Shown: positions 8,437 to 17,170, counted from the stretch's first letter. The stretch is 64,000 nucleotides of DNA from Mesobacillus jeotgali (GCF_014856545.2 NZ_CP109811.1:986001-1050000), one strand, 5' to 3'. The notes: generated by a model not told the origin, from the letters alone. Translations and numbers: made by a program.

Positions 8437-9897
8437 ATGGAAAAAGGAAGAGCTTATTTAGTCGGTGCAGGGCCAGGAGACGTACAGTTGATCACAGTTA
8501 AGGGGATGGAAGCCATTAAAAAGGCGCAGGTCATTTTATATGACCGCCTTGCCAACCCGAAACTGCTGGATTATGCTCCTGCGGATTGCGAGCTGATCTA
8601 CTGCGGCAAGCTCCCGGACCGGCACATCCTTCGCCAGGAAATGATCAATGACCTTCTGGTTGAAAAAGTGCTTGAAGGTAAAATCGTAGTCCGCCTCAAG
8701 GGCGGCGATCCTGGCGTGTTTGGGCGCGTAGGCGAGGAAGCAGCTGCTTTGGCTGAAAATGGCCTTTCTTTTGACATTGTTCCGGGAATCACCTCAGGAA
8801 TATCTGCCCCGCTTTATGCAGGAATTCCCGTCACACACCGTGAATTTGGTGAATCCTTCGCGGTTGTGACTGCCCATGATAAATCTGAAAATGGCCAGCC
8901 GAAACTGGATTGGAAAGGGCTTGCCACCGGCATTGACACAATTGCCTTTTACATGGGCATTTCAAATCTTCCTTACATCAGCGGAAATTTAATCAAACAC
9001 GGAAAACCGGCGGATACCCCGGTGATCCTCATCCAATGGGGAACCTTTTCCCGGCAGCAGACTTTGGAGGGAACTCTGGCTAATATTGCTGCCAAAGCGA
9101 AGGAAGTGAATTTTACAAACCCTGCCATCACTCTTGTTGGTGACATTGTATCGCTGCGAAAGAAGTTGAACTGGTTTGAAAAGAAACCTTTGTTTGGTAA
9201 ACAAATATTACTTGCCAGAACAGGAACGGATGAGAGTGAACTGGCGAAGGAATTGATGGAGCAGGGAGCAGATGTGATTGAATTCCCGAAATGGAAGAAA
9301 GTCCCCTTTCCTGTTGATCAAACAGTGATCAAGCGAATTGCTGATTACGAGCAAATTCTTTTTACCTCTCCTGAAAGTGTTGGGGAATTCTTCGAAATCT
9401 TATTTTCAGAAGGAATCGATATCAGAAGGGTGAAAGCAGACTTTTACGGCTGTTCAACAAAGTCTGTCAAGGCATTGAATGAAAAGGGCTTTTTTGCAGA
9501 AGTGGATGGGAAGATGTCTCAAGAAGGAAAGCTGTTAATCGTAGGTGACAGTGATACCGCCTATAAGTATCCTTATGCTGAAAGGTTCGTCACATCCAAA
9601 AAGGTCATCGACGAGCAATTCACGCCTATTTTTAAAAGAGTACTTGAGGAAGCTTCTGTAAACACAGTTATTTTTCCAAGCACCAGGTCTGTCAAAACAA
9701 TGATAGATGAAGGGATCCTCAAGGAAATCATTCCACAGCAGCTTTTGAAAACAGCAAAGGTTGTTTGTATGGGAGTTAGGACGGCAGAGACTGCAGGCGA
9801 ATATGGTATTGCAGCTGGTAAAGTGTTGGAAGCGCCGGATAAAAACGCTGTGGTCGATTGTTTGGCTAATAAAGAATCTGAGCTGGCATTCGTGTAG
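8437..9897 (+). CDS. nasF: Bifunctional uroporphyrinogen-III C-methyltransferase / uroporphyrinogen-III synthase-like protein
   Basis: A 486-residue fusion. The first half (about residues 5-245) is a SAM-dependent uroporphyrinogen-III methyltransferase: VGAGPGD near the N terminus, YDRL, the RLKGGDPGVFGR motif (about 86-97), VPGITSG and THRE are all present. It converts uroporphyrinogen III to precorrin-2, the first step to siroheme. The second half (about 250-480) resembles HemD (uroporphyrinogen-III synthase) with low conservation; segments LLARTGTDESELAKEL and FTSPESVGEFFEIL fit that fold. The same fusion occurs in B. subtilis NasF. The ribosome site is AAAGGGCGG. Third gene of the nas operon, providing siroheme for NasD. 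Confidence 0.93.
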   Translation: MEKGRAYLVGAGPGDVQLITVKGMEAIKKAQVILYDRLANPKLLDYAPADCELIYCGKLPDRHILRQEMINDLLVEKVLEGKIVVRLKGGDPGVFGRVGEEAAALAENGLSFDIVPGITSGISAPLYAGIPVTHREFGESFAVVTAHDKSENGQPKLDWKGLATGIDTIAFYMGISNLPYISGNLIKHGKPADTPVILIQWGTFSRQQTLEGTLANIAAKAKEVNFTNPAITLVGDIVSLRKKLNWFEKKPLFGKQILLARTGTDESELAKELMEQGADVIEFPKWKKVPFPVDQTVIKRIADYEQILFTSPESVGEFFEILFSEGIDIRRVKADFYGCSTKSVKALNEKGFFAEVDGKMSQEGKLLIVGDSDTAYKYPYAERFVTSKKVIDEQFTPIFKRVLEEASVNTVIFPSTRSVKTMIDEGILKEIIPQQLLKTAKVVCMGVRTAETAGEYGIAAGKVLEAPDKNAVVDCLANKESELAFV

Positions 9898-9923
9898 TGG
9901 ATTTTTTAAAAGGAGAGAAAGAT

Positions 9924-10652
9924 ATGGAAGCAACAGTATTCATCAGCCATGGCAGCAGAAGTGAGCAAGGAAACAAGGTATTTGTATCATTTATCGAGAA
10001 GGTGATTTCAACAGGGAATAGTACAAATGCTTCCTACGGATTCCTTGAAAATGCCCGGCCAGCCATATTCGAAGCGGTCGAATCATGTATTTTAAAGGGT
10101 GCATCATCGGTAACCGTCGTTCCCGTTTTGCTGCTTCCGGGAATCCATGCAAATGTAGACATTCCAGCCGAATTGGATAGGATCAGACAAAAGTACCCAG
10201 AAATAAAGATTTTCTATTGTGAGCCACTCGGTGTAAATGAAACGATCCTGGAAATCGTACTGGACCGCCTGAAGAAACAAGGTTTCACAGGTATGAACTC
10301 AGAGACCGTCCTGCTCGTCGGACATGGCAGCAGAGATCCCCTGGCAGCGATGGAATTCGAAAAGCTGGCAGGCAGGGTTCAGGAGAAAGTCTCGGTAAAA
10401 GTTGATACTGGATATATAACAACACAGCCATTTTATGGAGAAAAGCTCTTGGGAAGTGACTCGTCATCAAAGATTTATATTTTGCCATTCTTGCTGTATA
10501 CAGGCGGTTTTACCGCTAAAATAGAGGAAACAGTACAAAATGTGTTGGATCAATATCCTGAAAAAGAGATTGTCCTGTGCGAACCAATAGGCTTTGATGA
10601 ACGACTGGGCGAACTGCTTCTGCAAAGAGTTGATGAAGCAAGAGCAAGGTAA
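9924..10652 (+). CDS. sirB: Sirohydrochlorin ferrochelatase (CbiX/SirB type)
   Basis: Inserts iron into sirohydrochlorin, the last step of siroheme synthesis. The two-repeat CbiX architecture is clear: FISHGSRSEQGNK at the N terminus and LLVGHGSRDPLAA near residue 130, each with the HGSR metal/tetrapyrrole-binding motif. I chose the ATG at 9924 (242 residues) because AAAGGAGAGAAAG sits immediately upstream; an earlier in-frame GTG at 9897, overlapping the nasF stop codon, lacks a ribosome site. Fourth gene of the nas operon. It is separated from sirC by a block of short AT-rich repeats. Confidence 0.92.
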   Translation: MEATVFISHGSRSEQGNKVFVSFIEKVISTGNSTNASYGFLENARPAIFEAVESCILKGASSVTVVPVLLLPGIHANVDIPAELDRIRQKYPEIKIFYCEPLGVNETILEIVLDRLKKQGFTGMNSETVLLVGHGSRDPLAAMEFEKLAGRVQEKVSVKVDTGYITTQPFYGEKLLGSDSSSKIYILPFLLYTGGFTAKIEETVQNVLDQYPEKEIVLCEPIGFDERLGELLLQRVDEARAR

Positions 10653-10668
10653 ACTTAAATATACGGTC

Positions 10669-10797
10669 TTCGCTAATAGAATTGTGAACATCGCCAATAA
10701 AATTGTGAACTCCGCCAATTAAGTAATATTTTCGCCAATAAAGTTGTGAACTCCGCTAATAAAATATAATTCGCAGTCAAAATCGCCAATAAATGGA
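10669..10797. repeat. Degenerate 21-bp tandem repeat array (copy A)
   Basis: About six to seven head-to-tail units based on TCGCCAATAAAATTGTGAAC, fresh at 10691 and 10731 and degenerate elsewhere. It fills the sirB-sirC gap and runs up to the sirC ribosome site. The same family occurs at 19443-19563. No unit-spacer alternation, so it is not CRISPR. Confidence 0.85.
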
Positions 10798-10807
10798 GAG
10801 TGAAAGC

Positions 10808-11434
10808 ATGATATACCCTATAAATGTACAGATACGGGATCGGAATGTCGTAGTGATTGGCGGGGGCAGAGTTGCTCAACGTAAAGTCTATGGCTTGCTG
10901 GATGCTGGAGCGAAAGTGAAGGTAGTGAGCCCGGAATTAACAAGCGAATTGCTGCGGCTATCCGAAATCGGCGAAATTTCCTGGCGGCCTGAGCCTTATG
11001 CAAAGGAAGATCTTAAAGGAGCTTTGCTCATCGTTGCCGCCACTAATGACCGAGAGACGAACCTGGCAGTTAAAAGGGATGCAGCACCATATCAATTGGT
11101 TAATCTTGCAGATCATCCGGAGGAATCGGACTTCCAGGTCCCATCCGTCATGAAAAGAGGCAAATTGACCATTGCCGTCTCTACATCGGGAGCAAGTCCG
11201 GTACTGGCAAAAAAGATTTCCCGCCAGCTAGAGCAGATGTTTGATGAACAATATGAGAGCTACGTGGAGTTCCTGGCATCCAGCCGGAAAGAAATCAAGG
11301 CGGCTGTCAAAGATGAAACAGTAAGAAGGAAGCTTCTGAGTACAATAGCAGACGAAAGTTTCGTAAAGGAGCCCTATCGAGAAGAAAGGTTTGCCAGGCT
11401 GCTTGAAGAAGCGATAAGTGAGGAGGGGAGGTAA
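10808..11434 (+). CDS. sirC: Precorrin-2 dehydrogenase
   Basis: Oxidises precorrin-2 to sirohydrochlorin with NAD+, between the NasF and SirB steps. The N-terminal Rossmann motif GGGRVAQRKVYGLLDAGA (about residues 17-34) and the LIVAATNDRETN segment are characteristic of the SirC/Met8 family. Length is about 208 residues, the short monofunctional form without a chelatase domain. I chose the ATG at 10808 because GGAGAG lies 8 bases upstream; an earlier in-frame ATG at 10793 is itself inside the repeat array and has no ribosome site. Last gene of the nas operon, followed by a terminator. Confidence 0.92.
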   Translation: MIYPINVQIRDRNVVVIGGGRVAQRKVYGLLDAGAKVKVVSPELTSELLRLSEIGEISWRPEPYAKEDLKGALLIVAATNDRETNLAVKRDAAPYQLVNLADHPEESDFQVPSVMKRGKLTIAVSTSGASPVLAKKISRQLEQMFDEQYESYVEFLASSRKEIKAAVKDETVRRKLLSTIADESFVKEPYREERFARLLEEAISEEGR

Positions 11435-11470
11435 AGCGCGAATGCGCACAATTACTGCCCTCTTTTTTTT
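11421..11470 (+). terminator. Terminator of the nas operon
   Basis: An imperfect long stem (GAGGGGAGGTAA against TTACTGCCCTC) capped by a GCGC-GAAT-GCGC hairpin and followed by eight or nine T at 11462-11470. It overlaps the sirC stop region. Confidence 0.65.
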
Positions 11471-11573
11471 GTTCAAATGTTCTGTTTTAACAAGGAATCG
11501 GTCCATACATGCAGGGAAATGCCGGAAATGATATGATTAAATGGAAAATATTATAAGATTGGAGTACCGTTTT

Positions 11574-11894
11574 ATGAAAAAATTTGTCGTGTTCCTAAAA
11601 GATAAAAGGAAAGGCAAACTGGAACCAAGCCTGTTGACAAGGCATATTGAACACCTCAGGAATTTAAACCAGGAAGGAAAACTGATGGTTGGCGGTCCGT
11701 TGAAAAATAACGAGCAAGCAATGATCATCCTGAATTGCGATGATATTGATGAAGCACTCCAACTTGTCGAAAGTGACCCGTTCATAAAAGAGAAATATTA
11801 CAATACATATGATATCAACGAACTTATCGTTGCCAACGAAGAAAATAACTGGCTGATAGACAGTCCGCAGACGACAGGGAATCTGGTTCATTAG
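11574..11894 (+). CDS. YciI-like (YCII-related domain) protein
   Basis: About 106 residues when started at the ATG at 11574, which has TTGGAG nine bases upstream; the earlier in-frame ATG at 11541 lacks a ribosome site. The sequence fits the YCII-related ferredoxin-like fold: an N-terminal strand (KFVVFLKDKRKGK), a conserved His in LLTRHIEHLR, the GKLMVGGPL turn, and the DPF motif in VESDPFIKEKYY that carries the conserved Asp. Members are small dimeric proteins proposed as enzymes or binding proteins, and the role here is unknown. Monocistronic, convergent with the acidic-protein gene across a shared terminator. Confidence 0.8.
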   Translation: MKKFVVFLKDKRKGKLEPSLLTRHIEHLRNLNQEGKLMVGGPLKNNEQAMIILNCDDIDEALQLVESDPFIKEKYYNTYDINELIVANEENNWLIDSPQTTGNLVH

Positions 11895-11902
11895 GAATAA
11901 AA

Positions 11903-11933
11903 AAGGACTTCCAGCAAGTGTGGAAGTCCTTTC
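11903..11933. terminator. Bidirectional terminator
   Basis: AAGGACTTCCA (11903-11913) pairs perfectly with TGGAAGTCCTT (11921-11931), with an A-run before and T after. It serves the YciI-like gene and the minus-strand acidic-protein gene. Confidence 0.88.
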
Positions 11934-11950
11934 AAGGATACTATATCCTA

Positions 11951-13831
11951 TTACTTTGTTTCTGCTTCAACGATAACTTCTTCAGTAGTCTCTTCAGGTG
12001 CTTTTTCAAATACTGCAAAGACAGCAGAGATCAATGCAGCAAATTTCTTCGCGATTTCACTTGCATATTCACTCGCTTTAGACGCAGCTTTATTAGCAGC
12101 AGAAGGGTTAACTTTAGCTTCTTCAGTCACTTCTTCAGAAGCAGTTTCATCAACAACAACCTCTTCAGTCACTTCTTCAGAAGCAGTTTCATCAACAACA
12201 ACCTCTTCAGTAGCTTCTTCAGAGGCAGTTTCGTCAGCAACAGCTTCTTTAGTTACTTCTTCAGCAGCAATTTCTTCAGTAGCAACCTCTTCAGTTACTT
12301 CAACAGACAAAGCAACTGCTGAATTTTTGTTAGCTTTCTCTTTAGCAACATCACTTGCATTGAAAGCTTTAGACTTCATTTTGTTAGCAATAGAAGGAGA
12401 TACTTTTGCTTCTTCAGTAGCTTCTTCTTCAGTAGCTTCTTCTTCAGTAACTTCTTCTTCAGTAGCTTCTTCTTCAGTAGCTTCTTCTTCAGTCACTTCT
12501 TCTTCAGTAACGTCTTCTTCAGTCACTTCTTCTTCAGTAACGTCTTCTTCAGTAGCTTCTTCTTCAGTCACTTCTTCTTCAGTAGCTTTTTCTTCAGTCA
12601 CTTCTTCTTCAGTTACTTCTTCTTCAGTTACTTCATCTTCAGCAACCTCATCTTCAGTAACTTCAACAGATAAAGCAACAGCTGAGTTTTCGTTAGCTTT
12701 CGCTTTAGCAACATCGCTTGCATTGAAAGCACTGGACTTCATTTTGTTAGCAATAGAAGGAGATACTTTTGCTTCTTCTTCAGTCACATCTTCTTCAGTA
12801 ACGTCTTCTTCAGTAACGTCTTCTTCAGTCACGTCTTCTTCAGTCACGTCTTCTTCAGTCACGTCTTCTTCAGTCACGTCTTCTTCAGTCACGTCTTCTT
12901 CAGTCACGTCTTCTTCAGTCACGTCTTCTTCAGTCACATCTTCTTCAGTCACATCTTCTTCAGTCACATCTTCTTCAGTGACATCTTCTTCAGTAACGTC
13001 TTCTTCAGTGACATCTTCTTCAGTTACTTCAACAGACAAAGCAACAGCAGAATTTTCGTTAGCTTTCTCTTTAGCAACATCGCTTGCATTGAAAGCACTA
13101 GACTTCATTTTGTTAGCGATAGAAGGAGATTCCTTATCTTCAGTATCTTCTTCCTCTTCTTCTTCCTCTTCTTCTTCGTCTTCTTCTTCAGTTTTTACAG
13201 TTGCGTCTGCATCAAGGTCAATGTCTTCAGAATCCTCATCAGATTCTTCTTCATCTTCCTTTTTCATTTCAGTATCAGCGTCAAGCTCAGCATTTTCTTC
13301 TTCTTGTTCTGTTGCTGTATTTTCTTCAAGCTCAGCAGTTTCTTCTGATTCACCATCTTTTTCAGTGTCATCAGTTACAACGGGCTCTGCTTCAACAACC
13401 TCTTCAACTACATCTTCTATAACTGGCTCCTGAGTAACAACTTCTTCAGTTGGAACTTCTTCAGTCGGAACTTCCTCAGCAGGTGCTTGCTGAACAGTTG
13501 AGTGAACTGCTGCGTTTGGTGCTGCGTGCTTTTTAGCCGTTTCACTTGCATGAGTGCTAGCCTGTGATTTCGCTGCTTTTTCCTTAGCTTCCGCTTTTGG
13601 TGCTTTTACTTGAGGCTTGGCAGCAGGCTTTGCTGAAACAGCAGGCTTTGCTTTTTCTACTTTTTTAGCAGACTGAACCTTTGCTGGTTTCACTGCGTGA
13701 GATTGTTCAACCTTAACTTTTTCAGGTCCTGCTGCTTGGGTGAATTGCCCTCCAGTCAGTACCCCGATTGACAATACTCCAGCTAACATAAAAGACTTCA
13801 CAACTTTTGTTCCATTCATATAGTTATTCAT
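11951..13831 (-). CDS. Secreted, extremely acidic repeat protein (VTEED repeats)
   Basis: A 626-residue exported protein I do not recognise. A signal peptide is visible (hydrophobic MLAGVLSIGVLTGG, likely cleavage after TQAA near 34). It continues with a Lys/Ala/Pro-rich zone (about 35-115), then a very acidic body. Three near-identical 37-residue modules (SPSIANKMKSSAFNASDVAK..., ending SVEVTE) are separated by runs of five-residue repeats: about 17 consecutive VTEED units in the longest block and mixed VTEEE/ATEEE units in the next. A fourth, diverged module (PSAANKAASKASEYASEIAKK) closes the protein. No LPXTG, LysM, SLH or catalytic motif is present. It lies 19 bases downstream of the basic secreted protein gene and is probably co-transcribed. 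Cell-surface, calcium-binding or matrix roles are guesses. Confidence 0.8.
   Translation of the reverse strand: MNNYMNGTKVVKSFMLAGVLSIGVLTGGQFTQAAGPEKVKVEQSHAVKPAKVQSAKKVEKAKPAVSAKPAAKPQVKAPKAEAKEKAAKSQASTHASETAKKHAAPNAAVHSTVQQAPAEEVPTEEVPTEEVVTQEPVIEDVVEEVVEAEPVVTDDTEKDGESEETAELEENTATEQEEENAELDADTEMKKEDEEESDEDSEDIDLDADATVKTEEEDEEEEEEEEEEDTEDKESPSIANKMKSSAFNASDVAKEKANENSAVALSVEVTEEDVTEEDVTEEDVTEEDVTEEDVTEEDVTEEDVTEEDVTEEDVTEEDVTEEDVTEEDVTEEDVTEEDVTEEDVTEEDVTEEEAKVSPSIANKMKSSAFNASDVAKAKANENSAVALSVEVTEDEVAEDEVTEEEVTEEEVTEEKATEEEVTEEEATEEDVTEEEVTEEDVTEEEVTEEEATEEEATEEEVTEEEATEEEATEEAKVSPSIANKMKSKAFNASDVAKEKANKNSAVALSVEVTEEVATEEIAAEEVTKEAVADETASEEATEEVVVDETASEEVTEEVVVDETASEEVTEEAKVNPSAANKAASKASEYASEIAKKFAALISAVFAVFEKAPEETTEEVIVEAETK
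12769..13025 (-). repeat. 15-bp minisatellite encoding VTEED
   Basis: About 17 consecutive 15-bp units (plus-strand core TCTTCTTCAGTCACG) differing mainly at third codon positions. Unit length is a multiple of three, so copy-number change keeps the frame. A second, more degenerate array lies at about 12420-12650. Confidence 0.9.
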
Positions 13832-13850
13832 TTTAATAATTCGCTCCCTT

Positions 13851-14732
13851 TTATTTAACGTTTTCCGTGGCTATTGCGTCGGTATACGGTAAAAAAGCAG
13901 GAGCTTTGAGCGGTGGCGGTGATGGCGGGGCATTGACCCACTGGCTTCGAAAAACAGCAACTCGCGATGTATACGGCTGCAGGAGATTTAAATTAAATGA
14001 TTCATCCCAAACAAACCACTTATCGTTAATGAAAGTGCTCGCGTTTCCATAACTTGTCCTGTCACTTGACGGCCCCCCTGAAGCCTTCGTGCGTGAAGGA
14101 GGGTTAGGAATGTTGTCACCCTTAGGATACCTCTCGTTTTTGGATGAATCCTTTTCATCATCTTTAACTAAAGGCGTTTCTTTGCTTGCCGTCTTTGCTG
14201 TAGGTTTAACTACTGACGGGGTCGCTGCTGACTCCTTGGATGGCTCAACCTTTTCCTTTAACCCAGGTGATCTGCGCTGTGTTTCTTTTGCGTAATTCCC
14301 CTTATTATGTATGGACTTTAAAGCATCTTTATTGCTTTGTTTATTGCTATGCTTTGTTCTATGTTTTTCCTGTTTTGACTTCTCGTTGATCAAAGCTTTA
14401 GCCTTTTGAGGCAGGGGCGCTTTCTCATTTTTCTTGAATGATTGAGCTTTCCTATTTGATTCCACTGCTTCAGCAGGCTTCTCTTTCGGTTTTGCCTGGG
14501 CTGGTTTTTGAACGACTGGCTTCTGCACCGGCTGGTTTTTGGCAGCAGGTTTTACTGGAGTTTTTTCAGAAGTCTGGGCATTCTCAGCCTTATCTGGCAG
14601 AGGAACTTGTTCAGCCGCCACAGGCTTTTGAGGTTTTCCGGCATTTGACCCTTTTTCAGCAAAAGCGATGTCAGGTACCAACATAGCTGCACCCGCAATA
14701 AAGCCAGTAATGATCAGTTGTCGGAAGTGCAT
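13851..14732 (-). CDS. Secreted basic Lys/Pro/Ala-rich protein
   Basis: About 293 residues; not recognised. A signal peptide is clear (MHFRQLIITGFIAGAAML, cleavage probably after IAFA). The mature part is low-complexity and strongly basic (many KPA/KPV/QKP and KSKQEKHRTKH-like stretches to about residue 220), then a more ordinary C-terminal segment with aromatic residues (around INDKWFVWDESFNLNLLQPY) ending in a proline-rich tail. The start at 14732 is fixed by a textbook AAAGGAGGTGAAAGA ribosome site; an upstream in-frame ATG at 14750 forms part of that site. Its opposite charge to the acidic protein encoded directly downstream suggests the two may interact electrostatically outside the cell (inference). 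Confidence 0.75.
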   Translation of the reverse strand: MHFRQLIITGFIAGAAMLVPDIAFAEKGSNAGKPQKPVAAEQVPLPDKAENAQTSEKTPVKPAAKNQPVQKPVVQKPAQAKPKEKPAEAVESNRKAQSFKKNEKAPLPQKAKALINEKSKQEKHRTKHSNKQSNKDALKSIHNKGNYAKETQRRSPGLKEKVEPSKESAATPSVVKPTAKTASKETPLVKDDEKDSSKNERYPKGDNIPNPPSRTKASGGPSSDRTSYGNASTFINDKWFVWDESFNLNLLQPYTSRVAVFRSQWVNAPPSPPPLKAPAFLPYTDAIATENVK

Positions 14733-14989
14733 TCTTTCACCTCCTTTCATAGCGGTATCTATCTTTCCGAAATAGCATTCAGGTTTTTAAACCTCTTTTT
14801 GTCGGTTTTTGAAGGATTTTATAACAAACCGTTCTTTTAACCTAGCACCCTATGAGACATTTATCCTTTATTTTTGGTACTTATTATTCTTGGTGGTAAA
14901 TAATTGGTATTCCTTTCTCTTGCCCTTTTAAAAAAAAGGAGTAGAATGTTAGTTATGCTTTAACCGTTTAAATGAAAGAAGGAAACATC

Positions 14990-15907
14990 ATGAAAAACCT
15001 TAAAATATATTTGATTCTTACCGGTGTCATGTTTTTATGGGGACTGAATGTAACGGCCCTAAAGATTATAGTAGGGAATTTCCCGCCAATCACAATCACT
15101 TCTCTCCGCGTCTTCACGGCTGGAGTTTCGGTGTTTATCATTCTATTTTTCTTGAAAAAAGTACGGATCCCATCAAGGCAGGAGTGGAAATATATATTAG
15201 GCGGGGCAATCCTGAATGTCACTGGCCACCATTTATTCCTTGGCATTGGATTAAAAGTGACATCTGCTGTTAACGGTGGTCTGATCCTCGGTATGGGCCC
15301 ATTGCTGACGGCTTTGATGGCAATTTTATTCCTTGGGAAACGTCTGACATTTGTACGGACACTCGGTTTTATCTTTGGAGGGATTGGCGTCTCGTTGACT
15401 GTGATGGCAGGGAGCACAGGACTGTCAGGCATGTCGATTGGTGATTTTTATGTATTTCTGTCCATATTATCTCAGGCGATCAGCTTCATCATTATTTCAA
15501 AAGCAGCAAAAACTCTGGATCCCCGTCTGCTGACGGGATATATGCTGATTTTCGGCTCAATCCTGATGTTTTTTATCGGACTATGGAAGGAACCAGGTGG
15601 ATTAGCAAGCTTAAGTAATGGTTCCCTTGGAGTGTGGAGCGTGTTTTTCGCTTCAGCAATCTTCGCGACCGCAGTAGGGCATATGCTCTACAATTACGCA
15701 ATTGGCAAAGCCGGACCAGCGGAAGCATCCATTTTCCTGAACTTGAATACATTCCTGTCAATCATGTTCGCAGCCATCTTCCTCGGGGAGCATATTACTT
15801 CTTCTCACCTGCTGGGATTGATTTTCATCGTTTCCGGTGTCATATTCGGATCAGGAGCACTTGAGGAATTGTTGCTGAGAAACAAGATAAAACGGAACGC
15901 AGCTTAA
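14990..15907 (+). CDS. DMT-superfamily permease (EamA type)
   Basis: About 305 residues with ten predicted membrane helices in two EamA repeats (about residues 5-138 and 148-290), the standard ten-helix drug/metabolite transporter layout. The start at 14990 follows AGAAGGAAACATC; the in-frame ATG at 14972 precedes that site. Members export amino acids, nucleotides or drugs, and the substrate cannot be read from sequence. The C-terminal tail is basic (LRNKIKRNAA), consistent with a cytoplasmic end. Monocistronic, followed by a strong terminator. Confidence 0.88.
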   Translation: MKNLKIYLILTGVMFLWGLNVTALKIIVGNFPPITITSLRVFTAGVSVFIILFFLKKVRIPSRQEWKYILGGAILNVTGHHLFLGIGLKVTSAVNGGLILGMGPLLTALMAILFLGKRLTFVRTLGFIFGGIGVSLTVMAGSTGLSGMSIGDFYVFLSILSQAISFIIISKAAKTLDPRLLTGYMLIFGSILMFFIGLWKEPGGLASLSNGSLGVWSVFFASAIFATAVGHMLYNYAIGKAGPAEASIFLNLNTFLSIMFAAIFLGEHITSSHLLGLIFIVSGVIFGSGALEELLLRNKIKRNAA

Positions 15908-15918
15908 TATTGAAGTTA

Positions 15919-15949
15919 AAATGCAGGGCTTATGCTCTGCATTTTTTTT
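15919..15949 (+). terminator. Terminator after the DMT permease
   Basis: AAATGCAGGGC (15919-15929), loop TTAT, GCTCTGCATTT, then a run of T to 15949. One G-U pair in an 11-bp stem. Confidence 0.92.
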
Positions 15950-16105
15950 GCTTGAAGAAATCCTAGGTATTAAAACCCGTCGGGGAATAAATTAGCTTCA
16001 ACGAGGATAAAAATCAATCCAACGGAGATAAAGCATTCAATCTAGTAAAAACTTATTCAAGAAGCAAGTTGCCTGAATCGAAGTCTGCAGCTCAAAGTCT
16101 CCAAG

Positions 16106-16144
16106 TGTCCATTTTTTCATGAACTGTCCTATAACTGGACACTT
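16106..16144 (+). promoter_or_regulatory. Upstream activating dyad for the first sigma-54 promoter
   Basis: A TGTCC copy at 16106-16110, then TGTCC-N7-GGACACTT (16125-16144). The outer AAGTGTCC (16103-16110) is also the exact inverted complement of GGACACTT (16137-16144). The same TGTCC-N7-GGAC core occurs before the second sigma-54 promoter. Likely binding site of the activator encoded at 17171-19219 (inference). Confidence 0.7.
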
Positions 16145-16182
16145 TTCTTTAGTAACCTCTTAATTTTCATGCAAAACAGACC

Positions 16183-16198
16183 TGGCACGATTCTTGCT
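16183..16198 (+). promoter_or_regulatory. Sigma-54 (-24/-12) promoter, SDR gene
   Basis: TGGCACGATTCTTGCT matches the sigma-54 consensus TGGCACN5TTGCW exactly, with GG at -24 and GC at -12. Predicted start near 16209, about 33 bases before the SDR start codon. Confidence 0.92.
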
Positions 16199-16241
16199 TT
16201 ATATAAAACTAACAATTTTATAAAAGTGGAGGTCAAACATA

Positions 16242-17009
16242 ATGAAAATGAGTGAAGTAAGAGCGATTGTTACAGGCGGAGCTTCTGGTTTGGGAGAAGC
16301 AACTGTCAGGAGAATTGTAGAGCAAGGGGGGAAGGCGGCAATCCTTGATTTGTCAGTGGAACGCGGAGATGCTCTCGTTAAAGAACTTGGGGAACAGGCA
16401 ATATTCATTAAAACAGATGTAACAAGTGAAGAAGAAGCAGGGAATGCCATCAACAAAGCAATTGAATCATTGGGATCGATTAACACGGTTGTTAACTGTG
16501 CAGGAATTGGAGTTGCAGGCAAGCTGTTATCACGGAAAGGTGTCCATTCCCTAGACATGTTCTCGAAAGTAATTTCCATCAACTTGATAGGAACCTTCAA
16601 TGTCATCAGGCTTGCTTCGGAACAGATGTCTAAAAACGAAGCGAATGAACTTGGTGAGCGGGGCGTCATCATTAATACAGCATCTGTTGCCGCGTTTGAT
16701 GGCCAAATCGGGCAGGCTGCCTATAGTGCTTCAAAAGGCGGCGTTGTCGGCATGACGCTGCCAATTGCCAGGGAGCTAGCTTCATATGGAATCAGGGTGA
16801 TGACAATTGCACCAGGGCTTTTCCATACGCCGATGTTCGATTCACTCCCAGTGGAAGCCAGGGACTCTCTGGGAAAAATGGTGCCATTTCCGCAGCGTCT
16901 AGGTTATCCCGAGGAATATGCGCTGCTTGCTGAAAGCATCCTGACAAATCCAATGCTGAATGGCGAAACAATACGACTGGACGGAGCCATCCGCATGCAG
17001 CCGAAATAA
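16242..17009 (+). CDS. Short-chain dehydrogenase, 3-hydroxyacyl-CoA dehydrogenase type 2-like
   Basis: A 255-residue classical SDR. The NAD-binding motif [10 protein letters not shown] (about residues 10-19), NNAG-equivalent NCAGIG (about 87), catalytic Ser in [10 protein letters not shown] and YSASK (Tyr and Lys, about 165-169) are all present. Overall sequence ([29 protein letters not shown]) is typical of type 2 3-hydroxyacyl-CoA dehydrogenases, which oxidise 3-hydroxyacyl-CoA, including 2-methyl-branched substrates, in beta-oxidation. A GGAGG site lies upstream. It is driven by its own sigma-54 promoter and ends with a terminator before the activator gene, so it forms a separate transcription unit of the same regulon. 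Confidence 0.9.
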   Translation: MKMSEVRAIVTGGASGLGEATVRRIVEQGGKAAILDLSVERGDALVKELGEQAIFIKTDVTSEEEAGNAINKAIESLGSINTVVNCAGIGVAGKLLSRKGVHSLDMFSKVISINLIGTFNVIRLASEQMSKNEANELGERGVIINTASVAAFDGQIGQAAYSASKGGVVGMTLPIARELASYGIRVMTIAPGLFHTPMFDSLPVEARDSLGKMVPFPQRLGYPEEYALLAESILTNPMLNGETIRLDGAIRMQPK

Positions 17010-17053
17010 TGTCATTGCAACGCATTTATAATTATTAAAGTCATGCACTATTG

Positions 17054-17085
17054 AAACCTGCTCCTCTTCTGGTAGCAGGTTTTTA
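17054..17085 (+). terminator. Terminator after the SDR gene
   Basis: AAACCTGCT (17054-17062) pairs with AGCAGGTTT (17074-17082), followed by T. It separates the SDR unit from the activator gene. Confidence 0.88.
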
Positions 17086-17170
17086 CATTCAATAAGTGTA
17101 CCTTTCCGCAGCAGTGCTATATAATTGAAGTTATAATATTCAGAAATCTCTCAACTTAGGGGGGAAATGA

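Noticed and set aside
12327..13433. 368-codon plus-strand frame of SSSVT repeats
   Set aside because: It is the antisense of the VTEED repeat. It has no signal peptide, ribosome site or ordinary composition, and the minus-strand frame has a signal peptide and operon context.
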